DNA from: Emergomyces orientalis
Taxonomy: Eukaryota > Ascomycota > Eurotiomycetes > Onygenales > Ajellomycetaceae
Assembly (NCBI GenBank): GCA_002110485.1
Contig: MOWL01000003.1
Coordinates: 496,001 to 560,000 of the forward strand
Direction of reading: 5' to 3'
DNA: 64,000 nucleotides
The position numbers were made by a program, and so were the translations under genes. Positions 20,197 through 32,086 of this stretch are shown here, one piece after another; within the stretch, counting starts at the first letter, position 1, and the number at the start of each line of letters is the position of its first letter. The notes below the pieces were generated by a model that did not search any database, was not told where the DNA came from, and was given only the letters and a program-made list of their open reading frames with translations.

Positions 20197-21805
20197 ATGC
20201 CACGGGCACCACAAACCTACAAGGACCGAAAGGAGGCCTTCGTGTCTAACCTCTCTGGCGGAAGTGTATTAGAGATCAATGCCGTAACTCTGGTTGCGCC
20301 GGTACGTTGGGATTAGAATAAGGATCTGGATTGTTTTTGACTAATCCGAAGTTTTGGGCAAAGCTAACATTCAGTATTTCTTCCTACCCAAGGCCGCCGT
20401 TCTACTCTGGTCCGCTCTTCAATATCGCAAGTCTTTCTTCACACCCTACCTACCGGCATCTTTAATTGCAGACTTCCTCCTTAATGTCGCGGCAATCCTC
20501 TTTGCAACGACCCTCTATTCGTCCAGCCCCCTCATCCTCAACATTCTCCTTATCTCCCCCGCAATATTGATATTACTCGGCCCAAAACGAAACAAACCAG
20601 CGCAAAAAGCCAAACCCCCAATTACCTCCCTAAAATCTTCAGATGGTGCTGGGCAGGATGCGAAAACGGTCTCAAATAAACTTGATGCCGTCCCACTCCG
20701 CCCGTTTCTCACCACATATCGCGGTGCGATGATGATAGTGACATGTATGGCCATCCTTGCTGTTGACTTCCGCATTTTCCCCCGGCGATTTGCAAAAGTA
20801 GAAAACTGGGGCACTTCTCTTATGGACTTGGGAGTTGGATCATTTGTCTTCTCTGGGGGTGTTGTATCCGCTCGGTCCGTCTTGAAGGGCCAGAACACAT
20901 CTTCAAATGGATCGTTACCAAAAAGACTCCTCGGCTCGGCCCGCCACACAATCCCACTTTTTATCCTCGGTCTGATTCGACTATATAGCGTAAAGGGGCT
21001 GGATTATGCAGAGCATGTGACCGAATACGGCGTGCACTGGAACTTTTTCTTCACTTTGGCATCTTTGGGTCCCTTTGTGGAGATTTTCCATTCGCTGACA
21101 GCTATTATTCCGTCCTACGAGGCGCTATCGTTACTGATTACCATTGGATATCAAGTTGTGCTCGAGTCGACGGATTTAAAGAAGTACATTCTAGTGTCAC
21201 CTCGAGGCGCGTCTCTTCTTTCGAAGAACCGCGAGGGGGTATTCTCACTTTTGGGCTACTTAGCAGTCTTCCTTGCCGGACGTGCCACGGGTTTGAGAGT
21301 CATGCCTCGAGAGCCCCCGTCCTCCAAGACACCTTACCAAGCCCGAAAGGCTCTTCTTATCCGCCAAGCAATTTGGTCCATTATCTGGACTGCGCTATTC
21401 GCCTTCAATTCCCTCCATGTATTTGGTTATGGAGGAGGCATCCCCGTTTCGAGACGTTTGGCGAACATGCCGTATGTTCTCTGGGTGGTAGCAATCAACA
21501 ACTCGCAGCTATTTCTCTTCTGCCTTATTGAGACGCTATTCTTTCCGTCGGTGTATAAGGCGACGGACAAGTCGAGTGAGGAGGAACGGAGTCGATTTGC
21601 AACAAGCAGAATTATGCGTGCGTTTAACAGCAATGGTTTAACGATTTTTTTAATCGCAAATCTCCTAACTGGTGCGGTTAATATGGGAATGAATACCCTG
21701 GATGCGGACAAAGGTACGGCAATGGCGGTGTTGGTTGCTTATGCAGCCCTCTTGACAGGGGTTGCCCTGGCCATGGACAAGTGGAATCTAAAATTGAAAC
21801 TATGA
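20197..21805 (+). CDS. GWT1: GPI-anchor inositol acyltransferase Gwt1
   Basis: Exon 1 is 20197-20301 (MPRAPQTYKDRKEAFVSNLS and GGSVLEINAVTLVAP). A GT-AG intron (20302-20392) leads to exon 2, 20393-21805, giving 505 aa, the family's usual length. Gwt1/PIG-W acylates the inositol of GlcN-PI in the ER, an early step of GPI-anchor synthesis. Family blocks include KEAFVSNLSGGS at the N-terminus, LLWSALQYRK, MDLGVGSFVFSGGVVSAR, HWNFFFTLASLGP and NNSQLFLFCLIETLFFP. At least ten hydrophobic spans fit the multi-pass topology. The first exon is only 105 nt and is needed to restore the conserved N-terminus. Gwt1 is the known target of the antifungal manogepix. Intact; identification firm. Confidence 0.95.
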
Positions 21806-23117
21806 AAGGGATGTATGTATTGGGATAAATTTGTTAGGTTGTATAATATGGGCAATCCATGTGATCGTAATTAGTATTTGGTTTATCATCACTAAATTTC
21901 TTTATCAGAATCTTGAATTTATTTAATATTAATATCAAAAAAAGAGAGAAGATTAGAATAGGAATAGAGTTTCAAAATCAAAATATAATTATATACATTA
22001 TCTTTTGCGCCGGTTAACGGGGCCCCCAGCCCACCGAACCTGCACGCCATTGGCCCAGACCATGCACTATTCCCCTGTTGATTCCCCATTTCTAATCTCT
22101 GTGTCCAAATTTCCACCCCCATGAAATATACCATTTCCTGCCCAGATGACCTCTACATTTCATGTGAACTTCAAATCATGAATGCCTTCTCATCTCAAAT
22201 CACTCTCATCTCATAAATCTCTCTACTCATGCTCTCTGGCTGCTGGCTGTTTCCCCTTCTTCTAGACCCCATCATGATTCTCCCTGCAGCACTCTGCCAC
22301 CCCTCAAGCATCACCTCTCTGCCAGACCACTGGCTGAAGTTTGCGTGTTGTTCGGAACCACCACTCAGCCATGTACACCACTGGCATCCCAATTGCAAGC
22401 ACAAGAGATATTGATACCAACATTCAGTATGCCATTAGAGCTCCAAGCATGGACCTCTATCTGCTATGGCGAGCTGCATGTCTGACTCCAATGAAAGTGT
22501 GTACTCAGCTACTTGCAAGGATTCCTGTGAGGAGATTGAGCATACTCAGCATGGGTGCAGCAAGAGGAGGAAGGTGATGGAGACAAGCCATGGCCATGGT
22601 CCCCCGAGGACAATGCACTCCTTCTGGGCATGATGGAGAAGCACCAACCCTGGTTGGTCATAGAGAAGTGCTTCCCAGGGAGGGCAGAGTCGACCCTGCG
22701 CCAGCGTCAGCCGACACTTTGAAAACGAGGAAAACCGCTGCTGCCACACTGCCATTAAAATAAAGGGGGTGCTGCCGCATGAGACCTCGCGTTGTCGAAC
22801 CCAGAGGAGTCCAAGCTGGAGTTGCTGATCCCATGTCAAGAACATTTGCATTCTGTGGGGAAAATGTGATGGAAGTGAGCAGGTAGAATGGCATCTGTAG
22901 AATCTTTCTCATTCACCCCTGTTGGAGTTGTAAACATCAAAAGTACCACTCTTCCAATCAAAATTTCCGTGCAAAAAGATCACGCTTCAAGCAGAAATTT
23001 CAAATGTCCACTGATGATGATACATTCTCTGCGGGAACATGCCGCAGTGAGCAAGACCCCACGTAGGTGCAATGACCTTGAATCATTATTCAAATTTAAA
23101 TCAGTGCTCAAGAATCC
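21806..23117. other. intergenic, AT-rich then degenerate sequence
   Basis: AT-rich GWT1 3' side to about 22010, then sequence of mixed composition with short overlapping frames on both strands and no motif. It may be decayed mobile DNA, but I cannot name a family. Confidence 0.4.
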
Positions 23118-23889
23118 TTGACAATGGGCTTCTACAATTCCCAAAGCTCGCCTGGATTACGTCCTCCAACTGTTGATCAAGTTCTGTCCCAATTTTTACG
23201 TCCTCGTTCAGTTGACAGTGCACCTGGATCCTCACCGAACAACCCCATTGACCTGGAGGCTAGTCTGAATGAAGAACACAACATAGAGCCTCTTAGTGAA
23301 GATCGAGAAGAGTCACCACTTGGAGGCGATACTGAGAGTGATAGAGTGATAGCGGAACTGGCGGTGGAAGGAATAGGAGAGGCAGTATCAGCCCAGGACT
23401 TGAAAGGGGAGTCGCAGACGCAGCCACAGCAAGGGCCACGCCCAACAATCAAAGCAAATGAATGTGAGTGTCCCCAACTACTGTGGGCTGAGGCATATCT
23501 TGATGAATACAGGATCTCTTGGCGGCGCTGGCAGCGACAAGGAAAATGTCAAACCATCGTCACCGCGGACTATCCCCACCGAACTAAGAGATATTGTCTC
23601 CAGAGCTCCGGCGCAATTTGTTCTAAAATTGCTCAAGAAATCTTTGAAGATCGCCACCCCGGGATCATCAACAAGATTTGTGTCTCGTGGTGGCAGTTTT
23701 ACCCCTATTGCAGCCTGCACAACCCGGCGTTCCATCTCCTCCTTGGATGGTGTCACGATACTCCTCAATCCAGTTGAAAATCAAACCGGAGTTTCTGTAA
23801 ATATGATGACCCTTCTAGGTTGCTGTGCGACAAGAGCTGTTAAACTGCGGTGCGGCCCAATGTCCTTTTGTGCTAGCTCAAAAATTTGA
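23118..23889 (+). pseudogene. unrecognised gene or relic read in two overlapping frames
   Basis: The frame from 23118 begins with an acidic, Ser/Glu/Pro-rich segment (LRPPTVDQVLSQFLRPRSVD and similar) and ends at 23777. A second frame, 23458-23889, continues with another coding-like stretch (VKPSSPRTIPTELRDIVSRA). The two halves look as if they belong together but lie in different frames. A GTGAGT at 23464 and a TACAG at about 23510 could bound an intron, but that join creates an immediate TGA. A frameshift or a differently spliced gene are both possible. No homologue recognised; no function given. Confidence 0.35.
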
Positions 23890-24437
23890 TTAACCCTCCT
23901 CAAGCGGAGCTGGGCCCGGATCGCTTTGACCGATTCCGGGAATTAGTATGCCTTAACCTGGTGCCATCCTTGAAACCAAGGCTCTAAAAGCTAGAGCACT
24001 TAGGCCTCTTTGTGAACGACTTGCATTTCAATATGCGTCGTGACTTTATTTGACTGTGATAGTCATCCTGTGGGTACGTTCCGGGCCGTGCCACTCAGTA
24101 AAAAACGTTTGCATATATAGTTAGAACAAAGTAAGATCAAACAATAAAACAAGAAAACAAGAGTTATTTGCTGACTCCCATTATTTTTTTAGCACTGCTG
24201 CCGCTTCTTCAGCCGTGACGATCTCCTGAACTTTGGAGAAGTGGACTCTGCTTGCTTTCTTATGCAAGCCCGGTGTCCAGCTTCTCCATGTTGTGTTTGT
24301 GCGTCCGGAGCAGCATTTGCAACATCTTCCTCCGATCACCAAATGAGCGTCCACAGGAGAAATTCGAGGCGCCCATCCCTAGCCTCGCGATGTAGTAGTA
24401 CATGAGGGCTGCTCACGTCTGGCTGAAGGCGGCGTGA
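23890..24437. other. no gene seen
   Basis: Degenerate sequence between two relics; no ORF with motifs. It may include the decayed 5' part of the family fragment that follows. Confidence 0.4.
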
Positions 24438-24821
24438 CTTGGGAATCCTTCGAAGGTCCGTCCCTGCGTATCCCAAACTCCCCAGCTTGTGCGAGCTTAT
24501 CACCAAAGGGGTTTGTTTCGGCGAGCACCGGTTGAAGACGTAACGGGGGAAATCAGGAACTGGGAACAATCCCACCAAGAAGACCTGCAAAAGCTGGCTG
24601 TGCTGATCGACAAAATGCTGAACGTGGTGAAAAGCTGTGGTGGAAAAGCTGTTGCAAGATATGATGATCGGGTGGACAAGTTGATAATTTGGAGAGAGGA
24701 TGGTATAAATATGTTGCCAGATGACCTGTATTTCAAATGGGATGATGGTGAAACCCTCAAATCTGCCATCACAGAGGATGACAGGACCAAGGGAGCAGCA
24801 GCCACTGAAGAAGTTATTTGA
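24438..24821 (+). pseudogene. C-terminal fragment of an expanded Onygenales gene family
   Basis: The frame is open from 24438 to the TGA ending at 24821, with no start codon for the family's N-terminus. It contains TPQLVRAYHQRGLFRRAPVE, then DVTGEIRNWEQ, KSCGGKAVARYDDRVDKL and MLPDDLYFKWDD. From memory this matches the C-terminus of a many-copy family in Ajellomycetaceae-type genomes that databases often call 'geranylgeranyl pyrophosphate synthetase', a label I do not trust as a function. Upstream sequence is broken by stops, so this is a relic. It supports an onygenalean origin. Role unknown. Confidence 0.5.
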
Positions 24822-25043
24822 ATCAGGGATGTCAATTATGATATTGACATGGTATCAAAAATACTGTACTTGTAAGCTTTTGTCAATTTCCAGACCAAGG
24901 CCCAATCTAAATCAACAGAGTTTGTTCACGGATCTATCCCTCGCTTTGCTGAAGCTCTTAGGGGGATTGAATTGGGCTATCGCCAATGGTTTTGATGTTT
25001 TCCCCCCGACCTTTCCGAGCATCGCACGATGTGTGAAAATACG

Positions 25044-25087
<44 letters not shown>

Positions 25088-25289
25088 GCTTCTCCACTGA
25101 TTATGGTCCGAGCTCGAAGGCGGGCCCCAGCCCGGACCCGACTTTTGAAGCTTCCAGTGACGCTGCGTACGCTGACAATCAATCCACCCGCCGGAGCACA
25201 ATAGCGTGTACACGCTCTTTACATACAAATTTACCAGCGAGTGAATGTCTTCACTATTTCATCACAAAGAAAACTCCAAGACAATACAA
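24822..25289. other. spacer with an (ACT)n tract
   Basis: No gene. The long plus-strand frame here is an artefact of the triplet repeat, which encodes a poly-Leu run in that frame. Confidence 0.6.
25044..25087. repeat. (ACT)n microsatellite, about 14.7 copies
   Basis: Perfect 44-bp triplet repeat in non-coding DNA. Confidence 0.95.
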
Positions 25290-25741
25290 CTAGAACGATG
25301 ACACAACAAATAACCCTGTTCCAAGCTCTATATTGGATCGATTCGCATCCGCGATTTCATACGCTTTGGCCATCACCTCTGAAACAACTGGTGCATTCAC
25401 AATAACCGCGTCGCCGTCCGCATTATGCAACCGTGCCGCAGCATCCATCGCCCAGGCTCTACCTCTAAACCCCGAATCCTGCGAAATCATACTCGGATCG
25501 CCCAAGATATGGTCGACTTGGACATGCCCCTGCGGCAGGGGGACGGTTCCGACTCTCAGGGCCAATGCTAACATTTTCGAACGAACAAGGGTGTATTGCG
25601 CTCGTAAGACCAACCGCCTGTATTGTTGCTGGCGTGGTGAACAACGCCGCCCTGTAGCAGGTCGGCGCCGGTAACGTAGATCCCCCAGTGATACTCCGTC
25701 GAATTGACGGAAAGAATAACGTAATTTCCGTGGGGTTCCAT
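25290..25741 (-). pseudogene. frameshifted fungal DUF6914-like gene
   Basis: From the ATG at 25741 the minus strand reads MEPHGNYVILSVNS, TEYHWGIYVTGADL, VVHHASNNTGGWSYE and then meets a TAG. The shifted frame carries on at once with KMLALALRVGTVPL, DHILGDPSMI, RGRAWAMDAAARL and AYEIADANRSNIELGTG down to 25290. Together these form one small fungal protein of about 150 residues that resembles the uncharacterised DUF6914 type (His-Trp near the start, HASN..GGWSYE, then RxWxMDA). The break lies near 25575-25590 and is best explained by one inserted or lost base, either a real mutation or a sequencing error. Function of the family is unknown. Confidence 0.6.
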
Positions 25742-27868
25742 GATATCTTATGGATCAACCTGTGGAAACCGCCGATTGAAAAAAAGGATTGAATTCAGCA
25801 GGTCGAAACTAACGACGTGTATGGTTAGAGACGAAGAAGACGCCTCGAAGGGAGCATATATGTATAGATTTGGATATAACGGTAACAGTGGAATATATAT
25901 TGGAGAATCAATCCGCGGTAAGTTTGTTTTGGATTGGAAGACATTCAGGAAGCAGAGCAAAGCGGAGTGACCTTATATAGGCAATCCTAGAGGCGTTTCT
26001 ATGACCCTCCCACCAGCACGCCGCCGTGGGCCTCATGTGAAGAAGGTGCCTGTTGCGCAAACAGGAACATGCATACTGTCGGGGTCCGGCGGTTCCCTGA
26101 GAACTATCAGCGCATGCGGTGTCCAATAAAGTAATGGGAATCAACACATCGCGTTTTTCACCAGTCGCAGGATGCACCATGAATACATCGAGACCAAGAT
26201 ACTGCACTGCGAATGCTCGGATTGGCGGTGAACATTAGCGCTTGTCCTCTCAACTTTCAAAGATGCATGCTCGATGTTCGTTTATCACTTCTCAACAGCC
26301 AATGACTTTAACCCCGAGAGTTGTATTTATTTATAGGGGTCCTGAAGCCGGGGGGGTATAGGGCGAAGACATTGAATCAACAGTTTTGGTTAACACAGAT
26401 GTCCGAAACATTGTAGATATGAGTGAAACAACAGGGATCTTTCTCTGTTGTTGATCCTAAGTCCAACAATACACCCAAAAAGGCTCAAAAAAACACTGGT
26501 ATCCTCACCTTCTAGTCAGGAAGAAGCTGCTTGATGAGCAGTTCATCATGCACAAATCAATATAGGAGGTTTGAAAATAATTGGCAATACTGCACCACAG
26601 CCCTAGGAACATTGCTGTCGATTCGGCCAACTGCAGGCGCCTTGCATAGACTGAGTCTCAACTTGCCCAATCCCTCGTGCAATTGATGGATTCATCCACA
26701 TCAAAAGTACAGTGCCAGGCTGTTATAGCATTGCGAAATCTGCGTCTGAGAGCATTGACACACGGGGTAACAGTACTGCTGCCTTGGGTAACCTATCCTC
26801 CAAAGATAAGAGTGAAATACCCTACTTTTGCTTCACCCAGCCAACCTTGTTTTAGTTGGTGACTACTCGATATTCGTCCGTGACTGATATGGCATGCTCA
26901 AGAAACTCTCTGAATTGCTAGATAGGAGAATGACTGCCCTGAGTTATGAAATCCGACTTGAAGAGCCACTGGAAGAGCTCTATGTATGTGCATAAGGTAT
27001 GGCCTTTTACAACATCATAGTCTAAATGCCACATGACATTTGGAATTGTTGAAGTGGAGCGATTTTACAAAGGGGATATTGTCAAGTCGCTGATGAATCA
27101 AGCTTTTAGAAGCAACAACAGGATTTGAGATGCCGTTTTATATATCTAATTCTGATTGAAGCTAACACAGAAAAGCAATAGATGCAAGATCCTGCCAGTC
27201 CAATGCCACTATTGCTCAACTGAATCTTTCACAGTTTTATTTGTCTTCGGTAGTCCTTGGGTGATTTATAGATTGGAAGAAGAGGGTAGTAGTTTGTCTG
27301 GTTGACAGTCAGTTGCAGCACTTAATTTGGACTAAAGAGTTTTACCATTTAGCTCGGCTGATGGTGGCCAATTCCCATTCATATTTGTGTTTGAAGTGTA
27401 GTTCTGATTATTGGTGTATACAACAAACATGATGGTCGAGGGGGGGAGCCGTTTTTTGATGCTTCTCTCTGCCAATTCTGGCTCCCCTGAGTAGCGCCAT
27501 TTTTCGGGCCGCTGGCTAACCGTCACATCGTTAAATGGAGTATAGAATAATATATTTCTCTATTTAAAAAGCTGATACTGATAGAAATTTTATTTTTGTA
27601 TAATTTAATTAAAGTTAGAGTCAATAGATTATATAAATTATCCGAAAACATGCTAACACAGCTGATCTCTTATATAAATCAGTAGTTTTCATGTATTTAA
27701 TACACTAATGTACAGTAGTACATGGACATGCTAAAAAACCCTGCTAATAATTGTGCCTCATCCCCAGATGACGAGATAACTAAGGACGCAGTTAACAAAG
27801 CAATATCCTACACGATTTTCCTCGTCCTTCACACAGAGAGCAAATTGATAGTCCTCTATTGCGTAAAC
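25742..27868. other. intergenic 2.1 kb, no gene seen
   Basis: Mixed sequence with short frames only; 27535-27720 is very AT-rich. No recognisable transposon ends or motifs. It includes the promoter side of the amidase gene. Confidence 0.5.
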
Positions 27869-30041
27869 ATGACTAGAATATCGGAAACACACCGTCAGTT
27901 CCACAATTACCCAATTCCGCGCGAAGGGCCCAACATCCCTCTCAAACGTGCCCCAGCGTCGAACCCCATTCTCCGTGGCCGATTGTTGGAAATAGGGGCT
28001 TCATTGTCAGTGACTTCACCTTTCTACTTTTTGTTTATCTACTTTAATTCTTGTACTCTTTTCTAGATCTGGGCTGGAATACAAAATGAAGCTATAAAGA
28101 AGGAGGCTAAGAGGAGACTTTAAGAAATCGAATTGACCAGGATAGCTAATTCTGAAGCTTGCGTTTCTCCATGTAGGTGTGCATATTCAGGCTTCGTCCA
28201 AAGTTATCTCTGGCGCAATGCAGGCTTCACTATCGTTCGTGATATCCCCGCCCTGAAAAATTATGAACCCCGGTATGACCCCACCGTCACACCTATCGTG
28301 GATTCTACTACAGCCCAGAAATCGAGCCTGCCCTCGCCAACCCAGAGACAGGATGCTCAGGGGTATTACACCTCAGCCGACTACCATGCGCTGTATATGT
28401 CCGGCGAACTGACGCCCACGGCGGTCGTGGAAGTGCTTTTCCCACTCATTCGCCGCGATATAAACCCCCCCGGAGAGTACTCAATTGGCTTTCTAGAGTC
28501 GAAGATCGATATCATTCGTGCAGCCGCGGCAGCTTCGACGGAGCGGTATAAATCTGGGAAGCCTTTGGGTCCCATGGATGGGGTTCCAGTTGCGGTTAAA
28601 GATGAGGCAGAGATGGAAGGGTACAAGCGGACGTTAGGAAGCCGATTAGATTTCACTGGGAAGACAAATCGGACTGCGTGGTGTGTAAAGAAGTGGGAGG
28701 AGGCCGGAGCGATTGTCGTCGGGAAGACTAGCATGCATGAATTGGGCCTTGGTAAGATATTTTTTGTGTTTTTTTTATTTCTTTAAATATCCTTCTACAT
28801 TAATCTGTGATATCGCGTGTCACCATTGACCACTTTTAATGGCAATCCCGACCACTGACCGAGTGAAAACTTCTCTAGGCACCACAAACAACAACCCTGT
28901 TACCGGGACTCCGAGAAATCCTCACAACAAAAACTACTATACCGGCGGCTCTTCAGGTGGTTCGGGGTATGTTGTTGGCACTGGGCTTGTACCCATTGCG
29001 CTGGGAGCTGACGGTGGAGGCTCAATCCGCGTCCCAGCCGGCTTCTGCGGCATCTACGGTATTAAGACCTCCCATGGCCGAGTCTCTGGTCGACCGACCT
29101 CTCGTACAGCTACAACCACTGGTGTTTTCGGAACCATGACTTCCAGTCTTGACGACTTAGCTTTATCGTACCGACTCATGGCAACCCCCGATCCGGACTC
29201 CATGACATCTGCCTCATTCCCAGATCCGCTCTCCACCATCCCATCAAACGCCGCATTAGCATCTCGACCCAAGGTAATCGGGATTTTCCCTGACTGGGTC
29301 AACCGCGCTGATCCCGCCGTTCTTACGCTCTTCAACAAAGCCATCGACTACTACCGCAACAACCAAAACTACACGGTAGTCGACATATCCATCCCCCTAC
29401 TACCCGAAGGCCAAAAGGCACACGCCCTCACCATTCTCGCAGAAATTTCATCACATATCACACCAGATCAGATCAGCAAGCTCACCGCGCAGAACAAGAT
29501 CCTCGTCTCACTCGGCAGCACTCAAGCCGGGGCACGAGATTTCCTTGCCGCCCAAAGGATGCGCAGCCTCCTCATGTCGCACCTTGCATTCTTATTCCAG
29601 AAATACCCTGGGCTTATTATCGCGACGCCTACGACACCCATGCCCGGCTGGAAAATATTTGGTGGCGAGGCGGACCTCGTTTCAGGCGTGAGTGACGAGG
29701 ACTCCAGCCTTCGCGCGATGGAGTATGTATATCTCGCAAACTTCACCGGTTGTCCTTCTATTTCACGTCCCATGGGACAGATTGATGGTCCTGCTGTTCC
29801 AGTGGGCCTGATGGGCACGAGCGAGTGGGGTAGTGAGGAGATGCTGATTGAATGGGCGCGCGATGGGGAGGGGATGTTGTTAAATGTTGATGATGATGCT
29901 GCTGCGGCTACCAATACGGCAGCTGGCAGCAAGGGAGGCGTAAAAGTCCCAAACGTCCAGAACGGTGGAAAGTGGGTTGATGTTATTAGTGTCGCTCGTG
30001 TCTCTGAGGGGCAGAATGTCCCCTCACCTGCTCTCAATTAA
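27869..30041 (+). CDS. amidase-signature family hydrolase
   Basis: Three exons, 27869-28005, 28177-28751 and 28879-30041, give 624 aa. The Ser-cisSer-Lys triad is visible: Lys187 in VAVKDEAEM, cis-Ser262 in TGGSSGGSGY and the nucleophile Ser286 in ADGGGSIRVPAG, with the right 24-residue spacing between the two Ser. The N-terminal exon supplies YPIPREGPNIPLKRAPASNP and ILRGRLLEIGASL, which fits SGFVQSYLWRNAGF in exon 2. Such enzymes split amides (for example short aliphatic or indole amides); the substrate cannot be told. No signal peptide, so cytosolic. An in-frame upstream ATG at 27722 exists, but its leader looks non-coding. The C-terminus has an Ala-rich insert near residues 570-590. Confidence 0.9.
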
Positions 30042-32086
30042 CTGCATTTTTCTCAGCTGTCCTTTTCTGCATTATAACTATTTCTTGTTTGTGGCAAAAT
30101 TATGGAAGAGATACCATGCGGAATATGCGGGCTGTTAGCGACTATCAGGAGTGTTCATATCGTGACCTTTTTGTTTCTAGTTCTTGTTTTTGATTCCCCT
30201 TGCGTTTCTCAAAGTAGTTACGAAAGGTATGAGAGACCCACCATAGCAACAAATATTATAAATGATATGTGTATATATATATTTCAAAATTTCTTTATAC
30301 CTAGCTGACGTTTCCTTGGAGCAGTCCTTTATTCTGAGAGAAAGGGAGTGAGATGTGGAAGTTACTCTTAAAACTTCAACTATGATACAGGGGGTTTACT
30401 TTGGTAACTTCAGGTATCTCTGACCAACTTGCCACTACTTCAGAAACGAATAAATCACTGATGAACGGCATATTGATACTATATGAGGTGTGGTATCATG
30501 GTTTGTGTTTCGGTTTCTCATCTGCTAGCTTGAACCAATTTCCCCGTATCTCAATATTTTAAAAACGAGCAGTCAGAGGTGGAAGGTTGGATGATTGTTG
30601 CTATCTAGCCAGCGCAGCCCTCTATTGCGGGGCGCTGCTGCCAACACGAGCTAAGTTTCTGGTGCCACGGAGAGCACCAGGCTATCTATCAGTTTAAACA
30701 TCACGCAACGAAAGCTGGACTTTTCCCAAATATCTCAGTCTACGCGCTGACCAGTTTCCTGTCTGACTTGGTACGCCAGCTGGGCGCGTGGAATAATCCG
30801 TTAGATTGTCATTAATTATTATAATTCATAGTCGTAATATGACATAAACCATGACCTCTGACCATCCATCAGCGTATCCTTCAACAAAACATCTCCACGA
30901 CCTCCTCAACTTCAGCTAGTGAATGAAGGTGAAAATGGAAACGAAAGTCAAAACCCAAACACAGCGTTGTTATCCCCCATCGAGGAATGGATTGCATTAT
31001 ACGAGAAGCACACTGCTCGTCGATCGTCAACGCCCGGGACTCATATCCGTTGCAACCACCACAACACAATGCTGCCCAACGAGCAATGAGCACAATTTCG
31101 AAGTGTTCCAGAAGTCAAGGTGGAAATGAGCCATGGCCCGCATTGTAGCTGTCACAGGAATCAGATGAGGTATTTCTATAGCTTGGAATAAGTAGCAACC
31201 TGGATTCGAGGTTAGTGAAGGGATTTGAAACTGTGGCTAATTCTGGGAATATATGGTGGAAAATTTTAATATGAATGGTCGTTCCTCAGCTCTTGGGAAC
31301 GAAAAATAATTGATGTTACCGGAAAATAGTGCGATAGTAGCGATGTTTTTTATTTCCGTTAGACAAGTGGCTCCCGAGAGATGAAATTGGGGGGAAAGAA
31401 TATATAATACAGAAGCAGCCAATAAATACATTGATATACATAGGAGACAGTGGAAGGGGAAATGTACCCCAGAAAATGAAAAGAAAAGAGCAAATCGTAC
31501 GTAGCAGGGAGTAGCGCAACTAAAAGTGAAACCCCAAGAACAGAGATGAAATAATTGCTATCCCGATCCTAATGCGACAGTGCGCTTGGCAGCACGAAAT
31601 GAACAGAGCATAAATTTGTAAAAAAAAGTATTTGGAGGACCCCGCCTCCAGGGAAGCAAGGCAATTTGACAAATAGTACGATAATACAGATCCAAAGAAA
31701 AGTTCAAAGTTGACCCATTCCAAAAAGGAGAGAAAAGATCCATTTCATATCTCGGATGTTAAAAAGAAACAAGGCAAAAGGAAAAAGATGAAAAGCCATT
31801 AACAGCATCATGAGACATGAAGTTCGAGATTTTTCTCAAAACCAGAGGGAAGTAAAGCAGAAGCAAAAACCCAAAACTGCGTGCCCGGGATATCCAATCA
31901 ACTCAACGCATGAAGTTTTGCACATATCAAAAGGAGTCAAATAGCCCAACCATTCTCGATCTCGTAGATCGAGCGCAGTTTTATAAAAGAAATAAAAATA
32001 TAAAAAACCCAACAGACCCCTGAATCCAAAAGTCCTCCAAATCCCCCCCAAATGAAAAAAACCCCCAAAAGCAGAAAATCCAAAAA
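30042..32086. other. intergenic 2 kb, no gene seen
   Basis: Convergent 3' regions of the amidase and the phosphodiesterase. AT-rich; short frames only on both strands. Confidence 0.5.

Noticed and set aside
20515..20949. 144-aa minus-strand ORF opposite GWT1
   Set aside because: Antisense shadow of the GWT1 coding frame.
23464..23511. Intron joining the two frames at 23.1-23.9 kb
   Set aside because: Although GTGAGT and TACAG are good sites, the join makes an in-frame TGA at the junction.
24721..25293. 190-aa plus-strand ORF with a Leu run
   Set aside because: The Leu run is the (ACT)n microsatellite; the rest has no motif and overlaps relics.
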